From Clytia hemisphaerica (Eukaryota > Cnidaria > Hydrozoa > Leptothecata > Clytiidae): a stretch of 64,000 bases of DNA. Numbering within the stretch: position 1 is the first letter of the stretch; every line of letters starts with the position of its first letter. The notes under the pieces were generated by a model that searched no databases, was not told the origin of the DNA, and worked only from the letters and a program-made list of their open reading frames with translations. The stretch spans positions 586,942 through 650,941 of the forward strand of contig CACVBU010000274.1 in NCBI GenBank assembly GCA_902728285.1. The letters are read 5' to 3'. The translations under genes and the position numbers were made by a program. Positions 23,707-35,100 of the stretch are shown one piece after another.

Positions 23707-24331
23707 ACAGTCTAGGAAATCCTCTCAATTGCACGCTTATCAAAGCGCGCCGTAAGCGCGCAATTGCACGGTTATCAAAATGGCAGAATTTTTATACACG
23801 CTTATCGAAATTGTTCTGAAACGGGCGGTAAGCGTTAAGCAAGATTGACGGGTGACGGCTTTTGCAATATTGCACGCTTTAAAATTTCCTATATTTTTGA
23901 CACGCAATTCCTTCCGAAAGCTCTGTTGAATTTCAAAAGCCTAGGGCAGTTTTACTCAAAAGTTAGAGTACCCTGCCTAGTTGGCGACCGAAATTTTTCG
24001 ATTCAAATTTTTCACTTACTTTTTACTTTTTTGAAAATCCTTTTCGACCAACGGTTAAACAACTTTTCACATGCTCTTCGTGTTTGTTTTGATTTTTTAT
24101 TTGAGGCGATCTTCTTAGAATAAAAAACTTTCGAAGCGAGCGGTACTAGTGCCCAGTTCCCGACCGACGTACCAGTCTGCGACCGATCACGAGAAAGAAA
24201 AAATCAGTGCTCTACTTGCAGGTAAGGTTGTATTAATTGATCAGGATGATAAAAAAACTCATAAGCTTTCCGGTATTACATTTATTTACACTCGTTCTTT
24301 TGTTTTAAAATAGCTCACTTACATTTCGCTA

Positions 24332-25111
24332 CCTTAATTCAAAAGGTGCCTAAGTCCTGTGAGCCTTAATTCAAAAGGGGCCTAAGTCCATTTGGGTCAT
24401 TTTGAGAAAATTGCAATTAAAGTTTTTCCTTGATTCTGAAACCATTTTTGATGGTAAAGCTTTGAAGTAAATGTTTTCTGAAAGCCATAGCTGTAAGTTG
24501 TTTTTCCAATGAAAAGGCATTCGTTTGAAAGGAATGTATTTTTGTATGTAACAGGTGCAACTTAGTAAATCTTGCAGAGTGGACTTAGGCCTTTTTTGAA
24601 TTAAACATGAATTTTGAAAAACGTGTGAGGGTTAATTTCTGCCTTTTAGAGTTCAAAACCTGCACATATGACACTCCAAAATAAAACCACTTACACCTAG
24701 ATTCAAGATAAAGAGAAAAGACAATCTCAGTAAAATAAAGAAAAACTCAACTAAACTTTTTAGGATGCATGGACTTAGGCCCATTTGCAATTCAATTGGA
24801 CTTAGGCCTCTTCAAAACTTAACAAACTTATTTTGGTGGACTTAGGCCTTTTTATTGTAAAAAGTTGATGGACTTTGGCCCTTAATTGTAAAAAGATGAT
24901 GGACTTAGGCCTCTTTTGAATTAAACATCACTTTTATCAGAGCTTCAGTATGAAGTTTTGAACCTTTTTAACTTTAAAAACTACTTGTTATGTACATCAA
25001 AAGAGAGCAAATGAGCCAGAGATTGAGAAAAACTAAAGATCTCAAATCTCATAAAAATGGACCCCTTTTGAACTGGGGGGTACCTGGACTTAGGCCCCTT
25101 TTGAATTAAGG
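24332..25111. mobile_element. 780-base TA-flanked element with GGACTTAGGCC array
   Basis: CCTTAATTCAAAAGGTGCC at the left pairs with GGCCCCTTTTGAATTAAGG at the right. TA flanks lie at 24330-24331 and 25112-25113. The word GGACTTAGGCC or its inverse recurs about eight times inside, often followed by CTTTTGAATTAA, so the terminal motif is iterated through the body. No reading frame is present. Confidence 0.75.
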
Positions 25112-26054
25112 TAGCGATTTATTTCCCTTCGGCATGTTTTTTCAGAATTTTTCTTCAAGTCGCCATTTTTTTCTAAAATTTGTTTTTGTTTTGTTTTGAA
25201 AGTGGCGGTCTATGGAGAGTCTTCATTTGATAAAAACGCGGGAATTTTTTATGTCTGTTTTTTTCTCTTCGCGTCTGGAATTTTTTAATCGCAATGTAGA
25301 GTCTTCTTTTTCATTTTTTGAGTTTGGTCGGTCGCAGACTGGACGTCAAATTTCGAAGCTGATTGCGTCAACTTTTTTATCAATATTTCAAACGAAAAAA
25401 ACTGTATCGAGCTTATTTTTACAGAAATGCTTTCTAACATATTCATCGTTTTGGACAAGTATTTTTTGGAGTGGGAGTTGAAGCGTTTTTTCTTACGAGG
25501 CTTTTTTGTCCACAGGTGGCCATTTTTTATTTTTTTCGAAAAATCCGGGTTTTTCATGTGCTTCCGTGCAAAGTTGGATCTTTCGGATTCTACTCGTTCT
25601 TTTCTAGAACTTTTTTTACACAGTTATGGGAAATAGGTCAAGGCAGATTACTACCAAAAGAAATTCTCCAGAGGTTTGTTTTTGCAGTTACATCAATATG
25701 CCTTCTTACCTGTCTTTAAAAATATAAATAAAAGTAATCACGGAAAAGGTCGCAAAAAAAAAAGACATATATAAGTGTGAGAACAGAGTAATCAAACTCG
25801 TTAGAAAAAGTACCATTAGAAGTCATAAAAAATCAACCTGAATAAATGCAATCGAAATTCCAGAGAACTTCATAATTCCCCAAACAACATTACATTACTA
25901 TGTCAAACTCCCATCACATAAATTTTACAATTACGTCAGAGTAGACTACGCTCGCCACCGAAGAGGTTTATTTGGAAAGGGTAATTATATTTTATTGTTC
26001 ACTTCTTTTTTAAAGATTTGCCAAGTTGGAAAAGTATGAATTTCTTTGTACATA

Positions 26055-27106
26055 CCGTAGAGTCGTTTAATCTCGACATACGTCTTGCAATCTCGACATA
26101 GCTGTAGGCTGGTCTTCGAAATAAAAAATCAAACATAAACAAATACATACCAAAGTTATCAATCAATCACTAAAATGTACTCTCTCTCTATCACGTCACA
26201 GATTGTTAATAGAATATGAGAAATGTGAAGTGTTATTACTTATACTTATATTTGAAAAGAAAACTTTAACGATGTAGTAATCGCTAAAAACTAATTAGCA
26301 TGCTTTCAACGAAGATGTCCAAATCACAACAACACAACATTTTGCACGCGAGAAATTTTTAGTAGACATTTTTACCGTGAACCGAAAATAATAAAAAGAA
26401 CCCGGTTTCCTTTTGAATTTAATGTGACCGCCATACTGGCCATCACGGCGTGCGGCCTGTTAGCGCCTAGAGCGGGTGTTTTTATATATAAGGAAGGGGA
26501 AACCATTGAGTTTTAAGCCCGAAGGGCTAGAGGTCAATCTCTAACCTTTCTCAGGCAAGAAAAATTGAAGCCTTAAAATATGAGCCGTATTTTTGATGAC
26601 GGATTGAATCTAGCAATTCCTTTGTTTCGAGTGATATATTTTTCGAAATTAAGCGGTAAATTTTAGTTTCAATCTGTCATTTGTGTAAAAACCAGGCGGG
26701 TCGCTCAAGGCCGCGCAACTTTGGTAGGATTTGTTGGCTTCAAATCCTACCAAAGAGATTGACCTCTAGCCCTTCGGGCTTGAAACTCAATGGGGGAAAC
26801 CAGGCTAAGCGCGCGAATTATTTTTATCACGTGACTTGAAGCGTAATAAAGTTGTAAAATTTTAATGATGCGATGGACACGAGAAAGTTACGAGGAAGTT
26901 TGCATGCGTTTCGTGTGTTGTGTAAATTATAATTTAGCTGTTTTTTTAATTGAAAGGATTGCAATTTTTTATTGAACTTCTAGTTTGATGGATGAACTTG
27001 TTCGATAAGAATGATACCAAGAATTTCATTCAAGGTTTGTTTTGATTATTTTACAGATCCGGTGTCGAGATTGCAAGACGTATGTCGAGATTAAACGACT
27101 CTACGG
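26055..27106. mobile_element. 1.05 kb TA-flanked element, TIR CCGTAGAGTCG
   Basis: The left 44 bases (starting CCGTAGAGTCGTTTAATCTC) are an almost perfect inverse of 27063-27106. TA lies at 26053-26054 and 27107-27108. The end itself holds two copies of AATCTCGACATA. The interior has no transposase but contains the inverted-repeat element 26503-26793. It is mariner-like and non-autonomous. Confidence 0.8.
26503..26793. mobile_element. 291-base inverted-repeat element with GCCCGAAGGGC
   Basis: CCATTGAGTTTTAAGCCCGA (with AGGGCTAGAGGTCAATCTCT following) at the left is mirrored at the right, giving arms of about 42 bases. GGGAAA flanks both sides. A second member lies at 63190-63466. It is nested inside 26055-27106, itself inside 23708-27625. 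Confidence 0.7.
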
Positions 27107-27839
27107 TATTTTACCTAACCCAAATATTTGGGACGCTGAGTTTTAAACGAATGGTCAAGTTGAAACGAACGATAAATGTATCAAGGTCTGTTTTATTTAC
27201 CCCCTGGTGACTTAACAAAAGAGACTTAACTCGATGTTACAATCCAATTATTGAAAGTTTGTCTGGGCCTTTTTATAATGAGCGAGACATACGTTCTCTG
27301 ATTATACGCAATTTTCATATCAACATTTTCGAGGCATTTTGATGTAACTGTTTTGTATGACTTTTCTGGGTTCAAAGACGTTCGGTCGCCAACTGGACCG
27401 GTCGCCTATTGGGCAGGGGACTCTATCGTAGAAGAAGATTCCGTAAAAATGGATTGCCCGTTAAACCATGCCTCCGATCGCCCGAATTAGAGAATTCTGA
27501 ACCCCCTTGAAATCCCTAAGCAATTTCAACCGGGGCAGGAGCGGGCGTAAATTATAACCATGCAATTGCGCGCTTACGCCCTCGGAACATAAGCGTGCAA
27601 TTGAGAGGATTTCCCAGGCAGACTGACTGCTGATTGACATGAAAAATATCTGCTGAGATTATTTTTCTCTCGACAGATTGATCACACAGAGGCGTGGTTC
27701 ACCAAGAACCTTACCTGAAGCAGGATGCTCAAACAACTACACAAGTAACACAAGTAAGTAACTTTTGGGATCAGATTGCACCACTGGGACTGATCAAAGT
27801 TGAAAAAGCTGAATCATCTCAAAGTTGACTGTTTTCGCC

Positions 27840-28114
27840 GGAAAAGGATAATTACAAGGTCTCAAAAGAAGGTTGTCTATTGCTCATTCCGACATTTTAA
27901 ATTTTCCGGGGGTTTTGTTGTTTGGAATTGATTAACTAACAGTTAGGTAGGGTCAGGGTTGCTAGTAACGGCTTGTCACTGTGCCGGGTGCATACTCGGC
28001 GCCTTGGGCCCCGCAGGGTTGCTAGTAACGGCTCGAATTTCAGTCAGGTTAAAAGTCGATGTCGGAATGAGCAGTAGACAACCTTCTTTTGAGACCTTGT
28101 AATTATCCTCTCCC
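27840..28114. mobile_element. 275-base element with 9-base target duplication (MULE-like)
   Basis: The inverted ends of about 57 bases begin GGAAAAGGATAATTACAAGG at the left. The flanking direct repeat GTTTTCGCC lies at 27831-27839 and 28115-28123. A 9-base duplication and long inverted ends fit Mutator-like elements. The interior contains a direct repeat, AGGGTTGCTAGTAACGGCT, twice. Confidence 0.75.
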
Positions 28115-28123
28115 GTTTTCGCC

Positions 28124-29185
28124 ACTGCTTTAGTCTACCATGTTTGTTTATTTGCAATTTCCGTAACATTGCCTACCCGCATCCAATGTACGGTACAACA
28201 CTTGAGGTACCCGCAAAAAAATTCCCAGCCCGCCCTCTGGGCCGACAAAGTTTTGGCCGATAAGGTATGTTGTTAAAAGTTCGAGTAAAGTTCGAGTATG
28301 TTTGAAAATTAAAAATCTGCCAATTTCTCGTTCAACCATGGCGTATACCCGGTAAGGCTCGTAAAATCCACAGAATCGTCCTTGTTTTTCGAGTATAGAA
28401 CTTTTCGAACTAATCGAACTTTTCTTCAATCGGACTTTTCGAACTAAACCGAACTTCTCGAACTCTTCACAAATCTCATGAAACTTTCCAATAGTTCAAG
28501 TAGAGAAATTACTCGAACTTTACTTGAGTAAATACCATTCTCGAACTGTTTGAGTAATTGGGTTTGGAATAGACGTTAATTGCGTAGAAAAAATGATGGT
28601 GACGTCTAGCAAAGGCATACACTACTCGTTTTTTATAAGAACAAATTATAATTATATAAAAAAATTGCTTAGATGGCCGGAATCTTAAGAATAAGTTAAG
28701 AATTTCTTATATGGGTTTGAGGGAAAGAAAAAAAGAATGTCCAGGTCTAAATTAGGACGTTTTGTTAAAAGTGTGTTTACATTATGGTGGGACCACTTAC
28801 TTAGGCAAAATCGGGTACGGGAACGTGCCCTTTTTTAGGCTTTGAAAATATCTGAAAGTGTTCCAAATTTATTAATTTTCGAGATGTGTTCCTGGTAGGG
28901 TCGACTTTTGGTTATACTATTGCTTCTATTGGTTATATTTTTCGACAATTTTCAGGGTGGAGATTTTTACTAATTATTTTTTGTTTGATATTTCAAAATA
29001 TGTATATTTCACGCACATTATCCCTGGTAAAATATTTAAAATATTTAAGATTTAGATATTTACAAAAAGAAAAGGATTAAAAATTAAAAATATATACGGA
29101 TTTTTCATTCTCTATTAAAAAATAAAACAAGTTGTTTTTAAATACAAAAATGATAGATTAATTTTGTTAATATAAAAGATAATTT
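28124..29185. other. Intergenic stretch between the MULE-like MITE and the EFHC2 3' end
   Basis: It holds a right-end-only fragment of the 9244 family (about 28243-28267), a half copy of the AATAAGAACAA family (28630-28690), and a decayed poly-G-family left end near 28795-28835 (ACTTAGGCAAAATCGGGTAC). No gene is recognised. Confidence 0.4.
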
Positions 29186-32100
29186 CTAAATTTTGATGCC
29201 AAGAGAATCGATAATTTTATTGTAGGCGACTTCATTGAGTGTGTCCAAGGGTCCTTGTCGTTTTCGTGTTTCAACACCGAATGCTAGTCCAGGCAAATAC
29301 TTCTGTGAAATAACTATGGCGAAAAAGAAGAATGGAAATGATAAAAAGATAAGCTCACTGTGCTTTACATAAGCCCTGGAGGAAGTAGACTTGATGTAGT
29401 ATACTTTTTTTGCTCAGAATTTCATACCCCATGCGATGATGAACAATCATTTATGTTGAATTCGACTTTTAAAAATCGTCAATTTCTTACTCATTTTGGG
29501 GGTTAGGAGCAAGCAACGTTAGTTTTTTAGCCATAAAGACTTTAGCTAGGCTTTATCCTCGAGGCCTCTCTCAAAAAAAGTTTCAAAATCCTTATCTACT
29601 TTCGAACCAATCACATGCAGTTGAGTCCCACGAAAGATGAGATGCTGCGGATCATAAGATACTAAGAAGAACGTTAAATAAAAATAGAATGCAAACACTT
29701 ACTTGGTTGATCACGCCAGTTCAAGAAGCTAATGAAATGTTGGTAATCAAGATGTCCATCACCATTCGATTTAGTATGGTATAACAATTTCTCTAATAAA
29801 TGGTCTTGAATTGGAAGTTTGAAAGATTTCGAAATATTCTTTAGTTCACCAAGAGGTATGAATCCTGTCTTACGTTCATCAACGTAAATACATGCGTCGT
29901 TCATGAGTGAGAAATTCTCGTAATTCACTTTACGTAATTGTTCTTGGACGGAGGCGACCAATGTTTCAAAATCTTCATCACGTAACTGAAATTTGGAAAG
30001 GATATTTATTAAGAGGTTCCTCCCAGGACAAAAAAAAAACACCCCATGGAGAGTAATGCCCTTAAAAACACCAAGTTGTTTGTATTGGAAAATTCAAACA
30101 GTTTCTGTAATCAACTTACTGAGCGTCCGAGATGACAATCTAAATACAGTTTACTTACGATATTTCAAACTCGAACGGGAAGTCTAATTTGTTCGAGATA
30201 CATGTTTTTTACAAGCAATACAAAAATTTGAAAACAAGCTCTGAGATGCTTAGTTCCAGGGTTTAAAAACACCTATAAGGATGCTTATATCCCAAGTAAA
30301 ATTTTAGGGGAATTCCAAAAATCCGCAAAATCCCAGCCAAAAGAGGCAAGATCAGGAAAATACATTCGTCGTAGGCTTGAGGTAATGCTTAGCACATGCT
30401 TAAATTTTTACCTATTTGAGCCTAGACAGGCCTAGATAATGCTTAGCTATAGTAGTGTATAGCTTAAAAACATGCACAGGTATCGATGATCCAACGTGAT
30501 TCAACACAGTATTTGCCAATTTTTGTCTATCAAGATGAAAACTAAATGGCTACTTACATGAAAGTCACCAAAATGACGAGCAATGGTCAAAATCTCATGT
30601 GCTGAAATGTTTTCTCCTCCTATCTTCTTTACAATTTTCCTGAAAAAAGTCATTAAGAATTCAAAAATGAAACTTCTATGATGATACCAAATACATTTTT
30701 TTACGAAAGAAACTATCACAACCCAAAACCCCGAGGCAATGGTGATTTTAGCCAAAAATGGGTCTCATAGCCAAAAACTACTTCCGTAAATAATTTAATA
30801 TATACAATGATAATATAATGTATACACTCAGCACGCATACATTCTAGTTTTGCAGTACACGTTGTGAGGTCCCATAGCTGAAGTCTACTTCTTCTCCCAA
30901 AGGTGCTTAAAAGTTCTCGATGGAAGCTGTTTATATTCTTATACAACCCTGTGTCACAGACACGCTGGGACCCCAGCCCAACTGGAAGATTTGGTGAAGA
31001 TTTCGTCCCCGGTGGGACAATACCCTGGAATTTCAGCCCCACTGGGAAATTCACTTTGATTTCATCCCCACTCTAAATTCAATGTTTAAAAAATTGCACT
31101 CCTAAACCATTCCCACTGGATTTTTAATTTCGCATAGCGAAAGTATTACGATCGTCTTTCTATGTGTGTGTGTGTGTGTGTGTGTGGCGAGAAAATTTTT
31201 GGGGCGCAAATTATGGCGTGGGCGTTTGGCTGCGGGCGTACTACGGCCAATGTTCTAAAAGTGGACTCACTCACAAAGATAAAAAACAGCGCTTTTCTTA
31301 ATAATTAAAATACGCTAGTGCAAGAAGTGTAACCAAGCCTTTGTAAACATTTATCTTCATCATGAGAATTTTTTAATGGCTGCTTGATTGCACGTACGCT
31401 TTTCTCTTTGAAACTTGACCTGTATAAATTTTTATCATGTTTTCTGGTCTTTTGTAGAGTATTTAGAGGTTTATTATTCATTTACTACTAAGTATTTTAT
31501 GTTTGTGTAGTTAGTGAATGCACCAATAAATTGATAATGCTCAGTACGTATACAAAAAGAGTTAATTTTACCCACAACAACACTCACACATAAAACCCAC
31601 TAGAACCCTCTTCTTTACTGAAACTACAAACAGCACAGGTATGATCTTTTTTTCCTTTTTTCACCAGATAGTTATGTGTTAAATATTAACCAGTTGTGAC
31701 AAACAGTCTGGTTTAGCAAGTTTTTCCATGACCATGTATTTCCTAGAAATCATGTCAATTGAAATTCAGCAATTATTTTCATAATCGAACTGTCAAGCTA
31801 TCCAACGAAATCAAACGATTTAGCTGTTTGATTACTGAGCCTAATTTGGTAAGACAATTTTTTGATTAGTTTGATTATATAAGTTTGATGACAGTTTTTT
31901 ATCTGATGAAGTTTGATTGTTTGATTGGTGTTCGATGAGTTTGGTTTAAGTAAAGGTTCCATTCCAGCTTTTCCTCCCCGATGCCAGGCGATGATCAACC
32001 GAACCCTATCAAACCGATTTTGGTAATTGAACCATTTCATCGAACGAAATCGAACGATAGGTGTTCGATTATCGAACCTAATCTAGCAGTAATCGAACTT

Positions 32101-35100
32101 TGCCGGAAAATCTTCAGTTTGATGTTTGATTAAAAAGTTTGATTACTTACATTGCAGTTCGATTAAGTTCGATCAGTGTTTTTGTAGCTCAAATGATTCC
32201 AGTTATTGCTAGCGCAACCAGCTCAATCAAACACATCGTACATCAATCAAACTAACCGGAATTTCTTGGTTCGATGACTGTTGGATTTGGTTCGGTAATC
32301 ACACAGTTCGATTGACATCGCTTGGCCGATGGGATGATAGATATTGGCCTGCTCTTTAAGCTTTAGCGTTGGTGTCTACTAATAAGCCATCAGAGTGTAA
32401 CAAGAATGGGCAACCAAGTTAATAAATCAAACTAATTGAACTTCATCAATCTTGATACCTCTTTTGCTAATCAGAATTTTCATTTTGAATCATTAAAAAC
32501 TCCAGTGGTACTGTTGTTTTTTATGAGATTCCCATTTCCGCACTAAGATTCTTTTCTGGAATCTCTCCCCTATATATATATTTTACGGGATAACCAGCAA
32601 GAGATTGGGGAAGGTTTGTTTTAATGGGATGCAAGGATTCTTTGTTGTGATTTTCTAGAAGGGCCATTAATCAATTACGTATAATATTGATTATTTTACT
32701 GTTTTTAGCACTTACTACTTTCACTGGTGTGTAAACATTTATTTTATGATTTTGAAAGATTTACGGTCAAGCTAGAAATAATTAATTTTAAAGGTCTATA
32801 ATAGCATCAGAAAATAATTGCATCACTTTTAGTGAGGTTTAGTCAATTAGTATGTGGTGGGAAAATTGGAGTGACAGGTGGTAAATAAATCCCCATATTC
32901 TATCTTGACCGAAGTCTGTATCCTTAAGTTAATGTATTTTTATATGGATTTTTGTGTTGAAATTTTAATCTCAAGGAGTATTATTTCTTTAAAGCTTAAA
33001 GTTGGCTAGATTTTATCCTGCCATTCTCTAGTTCAGAAGCTTGAGCTCAACTACTCAACTGCTTTTTGCCTTTAATGGCCTCTTCCAGAAAATGCCTATA
33101 CATGGGGGGGTGGTGGAGAATATAGTGTCCAGGGGCAGGGGGGTTAGTGAAAAATCTACAAAATTTGCCTTGTCCGGTGGGTGGGTAAACTTGCTCTGTT
33201 TGGGGTAATTTTGCTCTGTTTTAGGGTAGTTTTGATTGTCCATGGAGTCAACTGATGCTTTTCAGAGGGTTAGACCTGCTGTACGGGTGGTTAGACCTGC
33301 TGTCTGTGGGTCAAAAGTCTCAGGGTAAATTTCAAAAAAATGTTATATCCTCCAACCCCCCCCCCTACAATATTCTGCAATATTCAAATTTTTTCTGGAA
33401 AAGCCCAATAATTTTGATGGTGGTGCGCCATCCCCGGGGGGGGCAGCTGGGCAAAAGGACCGACGGGTATGTGCGGGCACTAAGGGTGTCTTTTTCAAGG
33501 CACCTCAAATGCACTGTAAGGGTCGGAAAAACTAGAGATGCACTGTAAGGGTAGAAATTTCAGAAAATTCTTGAAAAATCTAGATATTTTGACCAAAAAT
33601 GCTAGAATTTTGACCATTTTTTGCACGAAATAGATCGAAAATTTGGGGGAAAATGCACTCTAAGGGTATGATTTTCACTGATTTTTGCTGCACTGTAAGG
33701 GTCCAATTTTAAAAGCCAATTTTTGGCCCGCACATACCGTCAGTCCGCAAACCCAGTGCCCCCCCCGGGGCGCCATCATTCATATCAGAAAGCGAAGATA
33801 GTATACAGCAGATTTTTCTGACTACTGTAGCTATTTTCTCAATTTTAGAAAATTCTAAGAAAGAAGTTGATATAAACTTTACGCAAGTGAAAGAATTAAG
33901 TCTTATCACAAGTGACTTGTTATCAAAGCACAAAATGAAGTTTCTGGCATCAAAGAATGGAAAGTTCTTTTTTTTCTCTTCATTTTCAAAAAATTTTAAA
34001 ATTATTTTTCTCAAGTACATATATTGCAGTTCTCTGATTTATTCTGAACCCAATTAAAAGATCTTTTTTTACGCTTATAAAAAGGATTTTTTTAGAAGTC
34101 GCATGTTTTAGGAATTTTTTTGTTTTTAATGTATTGAAAACAGGGTATCTACGACCTTTGTGTACAATAAAATGTGTATATTTTGTGTAACGCTTCATTC
34201 AAAATCCATAATGCTGCAGGAGTCACGTTTCACGCGTCTTCGTCGTTGATGTTCAAATATTATGCGAAATTTTCGACTTTAAGTCGTCTTGTTTAAGCTT
34301 GGAACAATATAATTTCTCCCCATTAGGATTTCCAAAGGAATCTTTATCCCCAATGAGGAAAAAAGTACCATCGGGGCTGTGAGACAGGGGTGTTCTTATG
34401 AATAAGCTTGTTTAATTTTTGGAGCTTAAAGTTTCATGCCGTCCGTATGAACGACAATAATGAGGCAAAAAAAAAATAATCCAAAGATAATCAATCCACT
34501 AACTTGAAAGTTTCGAAAGACATGCTGCCTGTTTTCTTGCGGTCCGCACTATCAAGCATTAATCTAACTTCACTAGCATTGTCGGTCAACAATCGACGTA
34601 TTTTGTTGGACACCAATTGAGGATTAGCATGTGGGAATTCATCAGCATGACTTTCCATATAGTTGATTGCATATTCGTCAGCATCAATGAGGATGAATGG
34701 ATGTTTACAAAATTGGACATTGCCACCAATGAAAAGATCCTAGGAATAAAGAAATATGGGTATGGGTACTTGAAAGCAAGTAAAGTAAATAAAACAAGAT
34801 TTACTTGGACGTCTTTCTGCACTTAGCTAATAGTCCCTAATACACTAACTACACGTTAAAAAAAATAAGAACAAACTATATAAGAACATAAGGCTTCGAT
34901 GGCCAAAATCTTAAGAACAAGTTAAGAACATTTTAAGACTCCGCGGACTCTAAAACAACACCCGATTTCTAAAAAAAATGAACAATTTTAAGAACAAAAA
35001 GGTGAAAATAAGAGCATGTTAAGAACATTTTTAGGCTTAAAACTCAAAACGTTAAACATCTGAAGGCTTAAAAAATTTTGGATGTTCTTATAAAAAAACG

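Larger units (their letters stand above)
23708..27625. mobile_element. 3.9 kb composite element with CAGTCT ends
   Basis: The left terminus reads CAGTCTAGGAAATCCTCTCA followed by ATTGCACGCTTA. The right terminus is its mirror, ending AGACTG. Further inverted blocks lie inside: GTAAGCGCGCAATTGCA near 23750 against its inverse near 27565, and GTTGGCGACCGAA near 23980 against its inverse near 27385. The inverted zone therefore spans about 250-300 bases per side. No transposase is seen. The interior holds younger elements (24332-25111, 26055-27106). A single end of the same family lies at about 43420-43458. Confidence 0.65.

Noticed and set aside
24332-25111. Possible CRISPR-like array from repeated GGACTTAGGCC
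   Set aside because: Spacing is irregular, units occur in both orientations, the genome is eukaryotic and the array lies between inverted transposon ends.
25212-25719. Phe-rich open frames at 25.2-25.7 kb
   Set aside because: Composition follows T-rich DNA with no domain, and part of the DNA is shared with the 19.9-20.1 kb repeat.
31164-31187. TG microsatellite as a regulatory element
   Set aside because: A simple repeat in an intron; nothing in the sequence supports a function.
33500-33700. Telomere-like TAAGGGT words
   Set aside because: They are interspersed singly at irregular spacing inside a bounded element, not a head-to-tail telomeric tract.
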